Assembly (NCBI GenBank): GCA_951812755.1
Contig: OX638329.1
Coordinates: 6,315,107 to 6,379,106, forward strand
Source: an uncultured Latescibacterota bacterium
GTDB taxonomy: Bacteria > Latescibacterota > UBA2968
Direction of reading: 5' to 3'
Length of the DNA stretch: 64,000 nucleotides
This document shows, in pieces, positions 45,855 through 54,909 of this stretch. The notes beneath the pieces are model-generated. The model was not told the DNA's origin, ran no database searches, and saw only the letters and a program-made list of their open reading frames with translations. The translations under genes were made by a program, and so were the position numbers. The number at the start of each line of letters is the position of its first letter. Positions within the stretch are counted from its first letter, which is position 1.

Positions 45855-46142
45855 ATGGGAAAAACGAAAACACATCCCTGGAATGCTGCGACCCATCTGA
45901 GGACCAAAGAAGATATTGCCGCGTATCTCGAAGCCGTGCTTGAGGATGGCGACCCCAATTTAATCACTGCTGCTTTAGGTGACATTGCCTGTGCCAAAGG
46001 TATGACACAAATTGCCCGTGAAACAGGTCTTGGACGCACAAGTCTCTATAAAGCATTATCACCTGAAGGCAATCCGGGTTTTGCCACCGTGCTCAAGGTG
46101 ATACACGCATTGGGCTTTCGGTTGCACGCGACACCTATTTGA
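45855..46142 (+). CDS. Addiction-module antidote protein (HigA-like), orphan
   Basis: ATG at 45855 has GAGGAGGAG upstream, chosen over longer frames. The 95-residue protein matches the addiction-module antidote family: HLRTKEDIAAYLEAVLEDGDP, IACAKGMTQIARETGLGRTSLYKALS (HTH) and FATVLKVIHALGFRLH. Partners are normally an adjacent RelE/HigB-type toxin, either upstream or downstream. None is found on either side. It may be a stranded antitoxin; the upstream ~100 bp shows no clear toxin remnant. Confidence 0.85.
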   Translation: MGKTKTHPWNAATHLRTKEDIAAYLEAVLEDGDPNLITAALGDIACAKGMTQIARETGLGRTSLYKALSPEGNPGFATVLKVIHALGFRLHATPI

Positions 46143-46171
46143 GATCACTTATGTTTTAAAATTATTGGAAG

Positions 46172-46897
46172 TTAAAGCGTTGAAAGAGCTTCTTGATGCG
46201 CCTTCACGAGATCTGCCATGCTATTGAATTGAAAATTGTAGTTTGGCATTTCGCCCGGGTCTATTGTCGCGCCGAAGCCTTCTTCATTGGCGCGTCTGTA
46301 GATCCAGCAGGTGGCAAGGCCGTTTTTGTTTGCCGGAATATGATCGTGGAATAGGCTTTCTGCGGTGTGTAGAATTTCGGATTTTTCAATGCCGAGCGAC
46401 TTCAGGTGTTCCAGCATGTATTTGAAGTTTCGATCCGCAGGTTTGTACGATCCTATGTCTTCAGCCGTGTATATTGCGTCAAATTCAACACCGAGACGGT
46501 CGTTGCTGTATTTAAAGCTGTCGTTATCGACATTGGACAGGATCGCGAGCTTATAGTGCTTTTTGAGATATTGCAGCGCATCGGCAGAATCGGAAAACGC
46601 CGGCCATTGCTTTATTGATTGACCATAAGCGGCGCACTCATCAGGTGTGACGGCGATGCCCCATTCTTCAGCGAGGCGTTTAAATACGATGGCGAGGAGT
46701 TTGGAATAGCGCATGCCCGGGGTCCAGGCTTGTTGCGTTGATTCGTGTCGCGCGTGCGCTTGAAGAATTTCATTGCGCGACAATTCTCGTTTGGCCTTTG
46801 ATAGAAGCGGCTCCAGCCCTTTGATCATCCCGGTTTCCCAATCGATAAGCGTACCATAGCAATCGAATGTCAGGACTTTGAAATCGGTGAGTTTCAT
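46172..46897 (-). CDS. HAD-family hydrolase, haloacid dehalogenase-type (copy 2)
   Basis: The start at 46897 (MKLTDFKVLTFDCYGTL) puts the catalytic Asp near residue 12. The 241-residue protein has the type II haloacid dehalogenase pattern: FDCYGTLIDWE, LAILSNVDN (motif 2) and GSYKPADRNF with the motif 3 Lys. A cap of about 80 residues lies between. It could be a dehalogenase or a phosphatase. It lies 5 bp after the next gene's stop codon on the same strand, so the two HAD genes are co-transcribed paralogues. Confidence 0.82.
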   Translation of the reverse strand: MKLTDFKVLTFDCYGTLIDWETGMIKGLEPLLSKAKRELSRNEILQAHARHESTQQAWTPGMRYSKLLAIVFKRLAEEWGIAVTPDECAAYGQSIKQWPAFSDSADALQYLKKHYKLAILSNVDNDSFKYSNDRLGVEFDAIYTAEDIGSYKPADRNFKYMLEHLKSLGIEKSEILHTAESLFHDHIPANKNGLATCWIYRRANEEGFGATIDPGEMPNYNFQFNSMADLVKAHQEALSTL

Positions 46898-46902
46898 GTT
46901 CG

Positions 46903-47610
46903 TTAATGACACCCCAGTTGATCGGCGAGGTCGTGAAAATCATGGGCTATGATGTCAAAGTCCAAATCGGGAGGCAGGTCTTTTTTTGCGTTGGGACCCC
47001 GCTCGAAGGGTCGGAATACATAAGCCGTTTTCATGCCCACGCCTGCCGCGTGGTGCAGGTCGCCCTGATGGGCGGCGACCATCATGACTTCCCGGGGTTC
47101 ACAACTGAGCAATTCGATGGCTTTCAAATAGGTCTCGGCATCGGGTTTGTAATGCCCGGCCAATTCGGCGGATAAGATGCAATCCCAGGGCAGTCCGCCG
47201 TATTTTGCCATGTTGGCGAGTAGCGATACATTGCCGTTGGATAGCGTGGCGATCAGGTACCGCGATTTTAACCGCCATAAGCCACCTGCGGCATCGGGCC
47301 AGGGGGCGAGCCTGTGCCAAACGCGATTGAAGTCCGCGATTTCTTCTTTGGATAATCCCGATATGCCGAACTTTTTCAGGAGTTCGTCCAGGATCATGCG
47401 GTGCAAGTCATCGATTTTTGTCCAGGGCAATTCGCCCGTGCGCACGCGGTTCATCGACGGACCATAGCCCCCGCGCCACGCATCGGCAAATGCAGCCCAA
47501 TCTATGTCCAATCCCACGCGCTCGCCCAGACGCTCGCCGTCGCGGATGACCGAACTGCGCCAATCGACCACTGTGCCGAATACGTCAAATGTCAATGCTT
47601 TAATTGTCAT
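46903..47610 (-). CDS. HAD-family hydrolase, (S)-2-haloacid dehalogenase-type (copy 1)
   Basis: The 235-residue protein starts MTIKALTFDVFGTVVDWRSS, with the catalytic Asp in FDVFGT and the Arg of the dehalogenase motif (DWRSS) in place. LIATLSNGNV and GHYKPDAETY supply motifs 2 and 3; VAAHQGDLHHAA is motif 4. These marks favour a 2-haloacid dehalogenase, but phosphatases share them. It is 10 bp after the luciferase-like gene's stop, so a three-gene operon is likely. Confidence 0.85.
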   Translation of the reverse strand: MTIKALTFDVFGTVVDWRSSVIRDGERLGERVGLDIDWAAFADAWRGGYGPSMNRVRTGELPWTKIDDLHRMILDELLKKFGISGLSKEEIADFNRVWHRLAPWPDAAGGLWRLKSRYLIATLSNGNVSLLANMAKYGGLPWDCILSAELAGHYKPDAETYLKAIELLSCEPREVMMVAAHQGDLHHAAGVGMKTAYVFRPFERGPNAKKDLPPDLDFDIIAHDFHDLADQLGCH

Positions 47611-47619
47611 TTTTGGCCT

Positions 47620-48717
47620 CTACGGTACCGCGCCCACTGACTTGTTCAAAGCTGGCATTAGTTCACGGGCGAATAATTCCATGCTGTAAATCCAACTATC
47701 TTTGTCGTCCCAGTCGTAGCCCATCAGCACCAGAGTGCCAAAGGGACCAGTTTCCTCGATCAAGTTCAGTAAGCGACGCAGTGCTTCATCGACATCGCCA
47801 GCGATAATCTGTTCGGTCATCAAATAGTCCAAATTGCACTCGGAGTCGGGCATGTCCAGATCGCGCTTGTACACGCGGCGTCCCAGGCCCTTGTCGAATA
47901 GACGTCCGATGTACTCGTAATTCTTTGCCAGAGAATTTTTCCGCGCCTTTTTTACGGCCTCGGCCGTGGTGTCGGCCAGAAAGATTGAACGGGCGATTTT
48001 CCAGTCGGCCCGTTGCGGTTGCCGTCCCGCTTGCAGGGCACTCTGCTCATAGATCTGCCAGTTGTCGGCCACCACATTGCCCGCTATCAGGCAGGCAGAA
48101 AAGGGCTGAAAGCCGCGCTCGCCCGCTATTTGCATGCTGTGTGAATTGCGGCTCATTCCCGGCATAGAAATGGGCGGGTGGGGCTGTTGCAGGGGTTTGT
48201 GGATGAAGCCGATCAGGGTTTCTTCGTCAATATTGTCTTTGAGCTGGAACTGCCAGTATTTTCCCCGGTGCTCGTAGGGTGGATCCGATGTCCATAAATT
48301 GAGGATGGCGTCAATGGCTTCCTCGGTCATTGCGCCGCCCGATCTGGGATCCAACCCGTATAGTTCCTGGTCTGAAGTGACACTGCCCGGGCCAAAGCAC
48401 AGATTGAGTCGGCCTTTGGCCAAATGATCCAAAAAAGACAGGCGGCTGGCCACATAGGCGGGGTGGTGCAGGTTCAAACAGACCGGCGCCGGTCCCAGGC
48501 GGATGCACTGGGTCTCACCCAGGGCGCGACCGATGAAAATTTCGGGCGTGACAATGGTCTCGTATTTCATGGTGTGGTGCTCGCCGATCCAAAATTCATC
48601 AAAGCCCAGTTCCTCGGCTTTGACAACGAGCTCCAAATCCTCGTCAAATCCCTGACCCAATGGCTTGTCCGGGGCGTGGAAGGGCATGATGAACATACCG
48701 TATTTGATTGGTTCCAT
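47620..48717 (-). CDS. LLM-class flavin-dependent oxidoreductase
   Basis: The 365-residue protein has the luciferase-like TIM-barrel pattern: ELGFDEFWIGEHH at the first metal-free active site, LGPAPVCLNLHHPAYVAS and RLNLCFGPG. It uses reduced FMN and oxygen on an unknown substrate. It lies upstream of two HAD genes; together they could handle a halogenated or phosphorylated organic acid, but this is inference. The RBS GGAGC precedes the ATG. Confidence 0.85.
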   Translation of the reverse strand: MEPIKYGMFIMPFHAPDKPLGQGFDEDLELVVKAEELGFDEFWIGEHHTMKYETIVTPEIFIGRALGETQCIRLGPAPVCLNLHHPAYVASRLSFLDHLAKGRLNLCFGPGSVTSDQELYGLDPRSGGAMTEEAIDAILNLWTSDPPYEHRGKYWQFQLKDNIDEETLIGFIHKPLQQPHPPISMPGMSRNSHSMQIAGERGFQPFSACLIAGNVVADNWQIYEQSALQAGRQPQRADWKIARSIFLADTTAEAVKKARKNSLAKNYEYIGRLFDKGLGRRVYKRDLDMPDSECNLDYLMTEQIIAGDVDEALRRLLNLIEETGPFGTLVLMGYDWDDKDSWIYSMELFARELMPALNKSVGAVP

Positions 48718-48758
48718 AGAGGTGCTCCTTCCTGCGGGTTTTTAATCCTGCAAATCCT

Positions 48759-49463
48759 TTAATCCTTTAATCCTGATCCGTGTTTGTTCACGATTATTAG
48801 GTCAGAGGTCTCGGGATGGATGAATTTTACGAGTAGTGAAACGCGATTGTCTTCGTCTAACAGGTTCCAGAATATATCGGCAGTTTGCTGTATGTCGTCG
48901 AATAATTCGACGGCATAAGGCTCTCCCCGGAATGAGGGCAGGGGATTGCCGTCGTCTGTATATGTTGTGATGCAGTGGCCCGTGCCGGGGATCGCGGTTT
49001 CATAGTTGAAGAATTGGCGCGAGCAATAGCGCGCATCACCGCCAACGGTTTTTAAGACTGAGAGTCGATAGGCTTGCGCGTCGTTCAAGTCGGTAAGGCC
49101 AGAGATGCGCGGTGTAAAATTGGGCGCATCGGGTTCATAAGTGCGCGTTTTCAGGGCGGATTCGAACGAGCCGCCGTTTTGCAGGGTATGGACGATGGTG
49201 TCGGTCTGGTCGCCATTTGTGACGATATGTGCGTTGCCCAGTACGCGGATGGGATAGTACAGGGTTAGTGGATCGATGTTATGGGATTTATCCACGGTGT
49301 CGGTTTTAACTGCATCGCCTTCCCGCACAAATACGCGGTTGCGACTGCTGGGACTGCGGCCCATGATCCAGTAGATTTGAACCATGCATGTGCCATCAGG
49401 CGTTTGTCCTATTGCGATACCACGACCGGGATAGGTGGCGTTTTTTAGTCTATTATCATCCAT
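48759..49463 (-). CDS. purO: PurO-like IMP cyclohydrolase
   Basis: The start at 49463 (MDDNRLKNATYPGRG) is chosen over a TTG two codons earlier. The 234-residue protein has the PurO-like pattern: YPGRGIAIGQTPDG, YWIMGRSPSSRNRVFV, and GDARYCSRQFF. Archaeal PurO converts FAICAR to IMP in purine synthesis, and bacterial members of the family are widespread. The start overlaps the original stop of the nucleotidyltransferase gene upstream, which an inserted repeat has now displaced. No other purine genes are adjacent. Confidence 0.8.
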   Translation of the reverse strand: MDDNRLKNATYPGRGIAIGQTPDGTCMVQIYWIMGRSPSSRNRVFVREGDAVKTDTVDKSHNIDPLTLYYPIRVLGNAHIVTNGDQTDTIVHTLQNGGSFESALKTRTYEPDAPNFTPRISGLTDLNDAQAYRLSVLKTVGGDARYCSRQFFNYETAIPGTGHCITTYTDDGNPLPSFRGEPYAVELFDDIQQTADIFWNLLDEDNRVSLLVKFIHPETSDLIIVNKHGSGLKD

Positions 49464-49485
49464 GGACAAGTAACCCGTGTTTTTC

Positions 49486-49743
49486 TAAGAGACTGTTTTA
49501 AAACTCATTTTGCCCCTTCTCGGCGATGCGCTATTGCCCTGTCATTCTGAGCGGAGCGCAGCGGAGTCGAAGGAGCGGGGTACAACTGGCCGGTGAACGA
49601 GCCTGAAAAGCGGCTCGTTGTACACCATCCTCAGGCCAGTTCATCTCTTACCAACTCAGGTGGAAAAGATGCTTCGGCTACGCTCAGCATGACAAAACGC
49701 CGGACATGCGTAACATCAGGTATTAATTTTAAAACAGCTTCTA
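49486..49743 (-). mobile_element. Miniature TA-flanked repeat, family A copy 3, inserted in a nucleotidyltransferase gene
   Basis: The element runs reversed, from TAAGAGACTG to TTAATTTTAAAACAGCTTCTA, with the usual core. It is bounded by TA (49486-49487 and 49742-49743). On the minus strand it begins inside the gene ending at 49631 and supplies its new stop codon. Excision restores the original end at 49456. Confidence 0.85.
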
Positions 49744-50020
49744 AGAAACTGGAGAGATGTGTTTCATTATCCAGATTGATGAGGTCAACGGGGTGATTCA
49801 ATTGCATTAGAAGCTTTCCGAATAATGAAAAGAAATGTTGTGGTGGACAGCCTCGAACCCCGATATCAATATCTGAACCTTTGCGTGACCGACCTTCTGC
49901 CAAAGATCCGAAGAGATGTATCTCTCGACAGCCGCCCGCCTTCAGTATTTCTATGGCCTGTCTGATATCTTCCTGATATTCGGCAGGAAATAGGCTCAAT
50001 TCTGATACATGCGGTTTCAT
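49631..50020 (-). CDS. MNT-type nucleotidyltransferase with repeat-derived C-terminus
   Basis: The ATG overlaps the M16 protease stop codon. The 129-residue frame has the nucleotidyltransferase motif FGSLAEGRSRKGSDIDIGV, with Gly-Ser and Asp-x-Asp. Up to THLSSFL it is native. From then on, EAVLKLIPDVTHV... is encoded by a family A repeat that begins at the TA of TTA. Taking the repeat out, the frame continues SSFLEKHGLLVHG and stops at 49456, overlapping the next start. That end fits the family pattern. MNT proteins are antitoxins of HEPN systems or modify RNA or proteins. No HEPN gene is adjacent here. Confidence 0.82.
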   Translation of the reverse strand: MKPHVSELSLFPAEYQEDIRQAIEILKAGGCREIHLFGSLAEGRSRKGSDIDIGVRGCPPQHFFSLFGKLLMQLNHPVDLINLDNETHLSSFLEAVLKLIPDVTHVRRFVMLSVAEASFPPELVRDELA

Positions 50021-52872
50021 TTTTTCGTCGTCCCTTCTTCTGGTAACAGGACAAATCGCGCGTAGTTTTCCATATTGAAATATTGCTGTGTTGCTTTTTG
50101 TACATGTTCTGCTGTGAGTTTTTTGATGACTTCGTCTTTGTAAATCAGCAGAACCATCAGATCCTGTTTCTGTTCGTAATACCAGCGGAGGGTGTTGAGC
50201 CAGTACCTATTTTCTTTTTCATCTGTTTCCCAACGCCGCAAATCCATCTCAGTCACTTTGTCGATGTAGGATTGATCGACGGGTTTTTGTTTCATACTGT
50301 CGATTTGGACAAAGACGAGTTGCGTCAATTCTTCCAATCGTTCGGGATCGCATCCAAAGCTGATTGATAGGCTGTACCTGCCTTCGGGCCAACGCGAACG
50401 AGATGTGCGCACACCAACGCCGTACGTGCCGCCCTCGTCTTCTCGGAGTACTTCCCGAAGTTTTATCTGCAAAACCTCGCCCATGGAATCATAAACATAC
50501 CGCTCAAATCGATCGTTGTAATCAATAGGTCCGGTGAAGATCAGCCGTGTGCTACTTTTGGGTTCCTGTCCCCGTTTCACTGTTTTTTCAATGACGCCTT
50601 TTGGTGCTTTGACGCCCGTGTCGCGCCAGGTTTCTCCGCGGTTGAGTGCGGGCAATCCGCCCAGATAGGTTTCTATTAGCGGTTTGATTTTTTCTGGCTC
50701 AAAATTGCCGACAAATACGAATGTGAAGTCACTGGCATCGGCAAATCGGTCTTTGTAAAATGCCAGCGATTTTTGCAGGTCCATTTCTCCCAGTATTTCG
50801 TTTGATAGCGGGCGGGATCTGACGTGGTATTGCGACATGGTAACTTGAATCGTATCGGAATAAGCAGTCGTTGGCCTCATATCCCGATTTTGCAACATGC
50901 CTCGATAGCGGTCCAGTAGTGCTTGAAATGCCAGAGAGTCTGCACGCGGTTCCGTGAAGATGAGATGGATGAGTTGAAACATGGTTTCTATGTCTTCGGG
51001 AGACGCACTGCCCGATACGCCCTCGCTGAGACTGCTGATGCGAGGCGACACGCGCACGACTTTGCCGGCGAGTTTTTTATTGAGTTCAATTTGATTGAAT
51101 TTGCCCAGACCACTTTCCATGATGGCTGATGTCGCCGTGGATGCCGCCATGTAATTTTCATCGCTTGATAGAGAATGACCGCCCGGGCTGAAGGATGTGA
51201 ACAGGATTTCATCGTTTTTGAAGTCCGTGGGCTTCATGACGACTTTTACCCCATTGCTCAATGCCCACTCGGTGACGCCAAAGGTGTCAATTGTCGTTTC
51301 GCGTATGACCTTTCCCGGCGTCGGCATATTCGCAATGAGGGGATCGTCAGATACATCTTCCCGATATGGTTCCACGTCTTTTTGTTGTACCGCGTTGATT
51401 ATGGTCAGCAGGTCAGCTTCGGAAGGTACAGATAGGCCATCCTTCTCGGGTGCGCTGACGACAATGACGCGGTTTTTGTCGGTAATCCATTCGCCGACGA
51501 GGCGGTTGATTTCTTCGACTTGAATGCCGGGGAGTAATTTTTGAAATAAATCGCGTTCGATTTCAATGCCCGGAATGGGTTCGTCTGTCAAAATATGACG
51601 GATGTATTCCGAAGCAAAACCGCGCGAACGGCGTCTGTCGCGTTCGCGATAAGATTGTTCGATGCTGCGCAACATGTTGGTTTTTAAGCGATCTACTTCG
51701 GGTTGCGTAAATCCGTGGCGTTGGACGCGAGTGGCTTCTATTAAGACGGCTTCCAGGCCGCGTTCAATTCCCCCTTCTTTGACGCCTGCGCCCAGGATGT
51801 ACGCCGCTTTGGTTCTGACGAAGTTTCCGCGACTGGATCCCGCGCCCAAAAATGGCGGATCGGGTTTTTTGGTCAGTTCGCTAAATCGCTGATTGAGCAT
51901 GCTGTTAAACATGTTGCGAATCAGCATGCTGCGATAATCTTCCACTGTTCCTTCGGGCGAGACATCTTGCATGAAATAAATAGCGATGGAAGACCGGGAA
52001 TTTTCCGGATCGGTTGTAATTGCAAAGAGGGTCTCTTCGTGATCGGGAACCGTATAGGCGGTTCGAGCACGCGGGTTCTCTGCTTTTGGAATTGGTTCAA
52101 AGGTTTTTTTGATCAGGGTTTCAATCGCGTCTGTTTGAAAGTCTCCCACTGCAATGACAGCCATGAGATCGGGGCGATACCAGTCGCGATAAAAGCGCGT
52201 GAGGGATTCGTGCTTAAATGTGTCGAGCAATGCTTTTTGACCGATGGGCAAACGCTCGGCATAACGCGAGTCTTTGAGCAAGACCGGCAATTGTTTGTCG
52301 CGCATGCGCGCTCCGGCTCCGCGTCCCGAACGCCATTCTTCAATGACCACACCTCTTTCTTTTTCGATTTCTTCGGGATCAAATTTTACCCGATGCGCCC
52401 AGTCGCCCAGGATGCGAAATGCTTTTTCCATGACTTCGGTGCTGTCGGTGGGCACGCGAAGCATATAGACGGTCTCGTCAAAGCTCGTATAGGCGTTTAA
52501 GTGCGCGCCAAAGCGCATGCCAATATTTTCGAGGAAATTGATTATTTCCTGTTTGGGAAAGTTGGCCGTGCCATTAAATGCCATGTGTTCGGCAAAGTGC
52601 GCCAGTCCCTGCTGGTCTCGATCTTCCAGAATGGATCCCGCATTGACTACGAGGCGCAATTCGGCGCGGTTCTCCGGTCGTTTATTTTCCCGGATGACGT
52701 AGCGAAGCCCATTTGCCAATTTGCCCGTTCGCACAGCAGGATCAATGGGCAGGGAGGGTGATGGTGGCGGTTGGGAAACTGGTGGTTGAGGTGTTTCAAC
52801 TTCTGTCTGTGTCGTTGCACACGAGGTTATGATACCCGCACAGCAAAGTAGAATAAAGTAGTTCCGCATCAT
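50017..52872 (-). CDS. M16-family zinc metalloprotease lipoprotein
   Basis: A lipobox (GIITSC, Cys18) shows lipid anchoring, probably in the outer membrane or on the periplasmic side. The 951-residue length matches the double-domain pitrilysin type. The zinc motif HFAEH (92-96) and the downstream Glu in RGVVIEEW are intact. The second half is the inactive-like M16 domain. A Pro-rich linker (residues 28-42) follows the lipobox. Such proteases degrade peptides up to about 60 residues. Its stop overlaps the MNT gene's start. Confidence 0.9.
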   Translation of the reverse strand: MMRNYFILLCCAGIITSCATTQTEVETPQPPVSQPPPSPSLPIDPAVRTGKLANGLRYVIRENKRPENRAELRLVVNAGSILEDRDQQGLAHFAEHMAFNGTANFPKQEIINFLENIGMRFGAHLNAYTSFDETVYMLRVPTDSTEVMEKAFRILGDWAHRVKFDPEEIEKERGVVIEEWRSGRGAGARMRDKQLPVLLKDSRYAERLPIGQKALLDTFKHESLTRFYRDWYRPDLMAVIAVGDFQTDAIETLIKKTFEPIPKAENPRARTAYTVPDHEETLFAITTDPENSRSSIAIYFMQDVSPEGTVEDYRSMLIRNMFNSMLNQRFSELTKKPDPPFLGAGSSRGNFVRTKAAYILGAGVKEGGIERGLEAVLIEATRVQRHGFTQPEVDRLKTNMLRSIEQSYRERDRRRSRGFASEYIRHILTDEPIPGIEIERDLFQKLLPGIQVEEINRLVGEWITDKNRVIVVSAPEKDGLSVPSEADLLTIINAVQQKDVEPYREDVSDDPLIANMPTPGKVIRETTIDTFGVTEWALSNGVKVVMKPTDFKNDEILFTSFSPGGHSLSSDENYMAASTATSAIMESGLGKFNQIELNKKLAGKVVRVSPRISSLSEGVSGSASPEDIETMFQLIHLIFTEPRADSLAFQALLDRYRGMLQNRDMRPTTAYSDTIQVTMSQYHVRSRPLSNEILGEMDLQKSLAFYKDRFADASDFTFVFVGNFEPEKIKPLIETYLGGLPALNRGETWRDTGVKAPKGVIEKTVKRGQEPKSSTRLIFTGPIDYNDRFERYVYDSMGEVLQIKLREVLREDEGGTYGVGVRTSRSRWPEGRYSLSISFGCDPERLEELTQLVFVQIDSMKQKPVDQSYIDKVTEMDLRRWETDEKENRYWLNTLRWYYEQKQDLMVLLIYKDEVIKKLTAEHVQKATQQYFNMENYARFVLLPEEGTTKK

Positions 52873-52898
52873 GATATCTCCATAGAAGTAGTCAGTGG

Positions 52899-53203
52899 TG
52901 CATCGTGGCGTAAATCATGCCCCATATAGACATGAACAGCAAAACCTTCTGGATTACTGGCGTTGTGCCTACGGCGTGGCGGCTAAAACCATGCCGCAAT
53001 GACAATCGCAAGTAAGATTGATATGGGTAGTGCATCGTGGCGTAAGTCTTGCGACATATAGAAGTGAACATCAAAACCTTCTGGATTACTGGCGTTGTGC
53101 CTACGGCGTGGCGGCTTAAACCATGCCGCAATGACAACCGCAAGTCAAATTGATATGACCAGTTTCTTTTGCCGAGATGCAGTAGTCTCTTTTGCCGCGA
53201 TGA
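52899..53203 (+). mobile_element. Two family B repeats, one nested in the other
   Basis: An outer copy starts near 52899 with TGCATCGTGGCGTAAA and ends at about 53203 with TTTTGCCGCGATGAA. An inner copy at 53028-53184 sits at a TA (TATGGGTA|GTGCATC) and ends GATGCAG|TA. The outer sequence continues with GTCTCTTTTGCCG, exactly as in the uninterrupted copy at 57958. So one element jumped into another with a TA duplication. The two copies fill most of the 440-bp gap upstream of the M16 gene. Confidence 0.85.
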
Positions 53204-53314
53204 AGTAGTCAGTAGTCAGTGGTCAGTTACCCGGACCTGGGTACAAGCTGATAGCTGCCCGTTAGCCTTTACTCTGTGTTCATCGGTGTTCATCGGTGGT
53301 TGCTTTTTCCGCAT

Positions 53315-54658
53315 TTATCCGCGCCATCCGTCTAATCCGCGATCAAGTTTGCGATGTGTAAATGTTTTTCCATTTTCGCCGATGTAATCGTCCGCAATAT
53401 GCCCGTCACCCGTTACCACATATTTGTAGATGACGAGACCTTCCAGACCGACGGGACCGCGGCTGTGCAGGCGGTTGGTGCTGATGCCCACTTCGGCGCC
53501 GAGGCCATAGCGAAATCCGTCGGCAAATCGGGTTGACGCATTGTGCATGACCGATGCCGAATCCACGGCTTGCAAAAATCTCTTCGCGGCTTGCTGGTCT
53601 TCGGTTACAATCGAATCGGTGTGGTGGCTGCTGTATTCGTTGATGTGGGCGATTGCTTCTTCGACCGAATCCACGATCTTGACCGATAGGACATAGTCGA
53701 GGTATTCGGTTGACCAGTCGGTGTCACTGGCCGGGGTCAGGGCATCTGCGCTGGCGGCGAGGTGCAGGGTGCGGGCGTCGCCGCGGATCAAGACGCCTTC
53801 GTCGGTGAGTTGTTGAATTGCCGTGGCGAAAAAGTGTCTGGCGATTTCGGCGTGTACCAGCAGGGTTTCGGCGGCGTTGCAAGCGGCTGCGTACTGTGTC
53901 TTGGAATCGATGGCGATACGCACTGCCTTTTTTAGATCGGCGTCCTTATCTACGTACACATGGCAGATGCCGTCGGCATGTCCCATGACGGGGATTTTGG
54001 TATTGTTCATGATGTGTTGCACGAGTTCATTGCCGCCGCGCGGAATGATCAGGTCGATGAGGTCGTGTAATTCGAGAATGCCCGCGACTTCTTCCCGCGC
54101 TTCCAGAAGATGTATCCATCCTTCGGGGATGCTGTCCAGTTTAGCCGTTGCAGCGACCATAATTTCGGCCATTGCGCGATTGGTGTGAAATGCTTCGCTG
54201 CCGCCTTTGAGCATGACGGCATTGCCCGATTTTAGACACAGGGTCGCAATTTGCACCAGTGCGTCGGGTCGCGATTCAAAGACCACGCCGATTACGCCGA
54301 TTGGGACGGTTACGCGATAGAGGTTCAGGCCTTCGTCCAATTCGGTCGCGGCTTGCGTTTTGCCAATGGGGTCTTCCTGGGCGGCGACACTGCGCACGCC
54401 AACTATTATTTCACTGTCCAGTTTTTCAGCATCTACTTTCAAGCGCTTGATCAGCGGGAGGGTGATTTCTCCCTGCGCCAGCATTTTTTCTGCTGCTGCC
54501 TGATCGCGTTTGTTGGCGTCTAAAATGCGGTCGCGATTCTCACTCAATGCCTGTGCTATGGCTTCAAGCCCGGCATTGCGCTGTTTTTCCGTGGTCTGAC
54601 TCAATACCAGAGCAGCCTGCCGCGCAGTTCTCGCCGCAGCTTTTATATCATCTGCCAT
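53315..54658 (-). CDS. proA: Glutamate-5-semialdehyde dehydrogenase (gamma-glutamyl phosphate reductase)
   Basis: The start at 54658 (MADDIKAAARTARQ) has AGGAGGAAAC upstream. A longer frame exists only because the adjacent family A repeat is open. The 447-residue protein has the ProA pattern: LMLKGGSEAFHTNRAMAE-like segment, then NAAETLLVH with the catalytic Cys just before it (AACNAAETL), and HNASTRFADGFRYGLGAEVGIS near the end. It reduces glutamyl phosphate to the semialdehyde in proline synthesis. No proB is adjacent. Confidence 0.94.
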   Translation of the reverse strand: MADDIKAAARTARQAALVLSQTTEKQRNAGLEAIAQALSENRDRILDANKRDQAAAEKMLAQGEITLPLIKRLKVDAEKLDSEIIVGVRSVAAQEDPIGKTQAATELDEGLNLYRVTVPIGVIGVVFESRPDALVQIATLCLKSGNAVMLKGGSEAFHTNRAMAEIMVAATAKLDSIPEGWIHLLEAREEVAGILELHDLIDLIIPRGGNELVQHIMNNTKIPVMGHADGICHVYVDKDADLKKAVRIAIDSKTQYAAACNAAETLLVHAEIARHFFATAIQQLTDEGVLIRGDARTLHLAASADALTPASDTDWSTEYLDYVLSVKIVDSVEEAIAHINEYSSHHTDSIVTEDQQAAKRFLQAVDSASVMHNASTRFADGFRYGLGAEVGISTNRLHSRGPVGLEGLVIYKYVVTGDGHIADDYIGENGKTFTHRKLDRGLDGWRG

Positions 54659-54690
54659 GTTTCCTCCTGATTGGTTCTCGCTTTGGACTT

Positions 54691-54879
54691 TAGAAGCTGT
54701 TTTAAAATTAATACCTGATGTTACGCATGTCAGGCGTTTTGTCATGCTGAGCGTAGCCGAAGCATCTTTTCCACCTAAGTTGGTAAGAGATTCTTCGACT
54801 CCGCTACGCTCCGCTCAGAATGACAGCGCAATAGCGCATAGCTAAGAAGGGGCAAAATGAGTTTTAAAACAGTCTCTTA
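54691..54879 (+). mobile_element. Miniature TA-flanked repeat, family A copy 4
   Basis: The left end is TAGAAGCTGTTTTAAAATT and the right end GTTTTAAAACAGTCTCTTA. It lies just upstream of proA on the minus strand, so it is in the proA promoter region. The shorter length (189 bp) comes from a deletion in the core. Confidence 0.8.
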
Positions 54880-54909
54880 AAAAAGTTTTATCGCATGACG
54901 AATAGGTTT

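Noticed and set aside
54659-54745. N-terminal extension of ProA reaching into the repeat
   Set aside because: The strong RBS at 54662-54671 and family alignment place the start at 54658.
54657-54845. Small open frame inside a family A element with homologues in other copies
   Set aside because: It appears in every copy because the element is open in that frame; no RBS or conserved start. Its coding relevance is only as a fused tail (see 49631).
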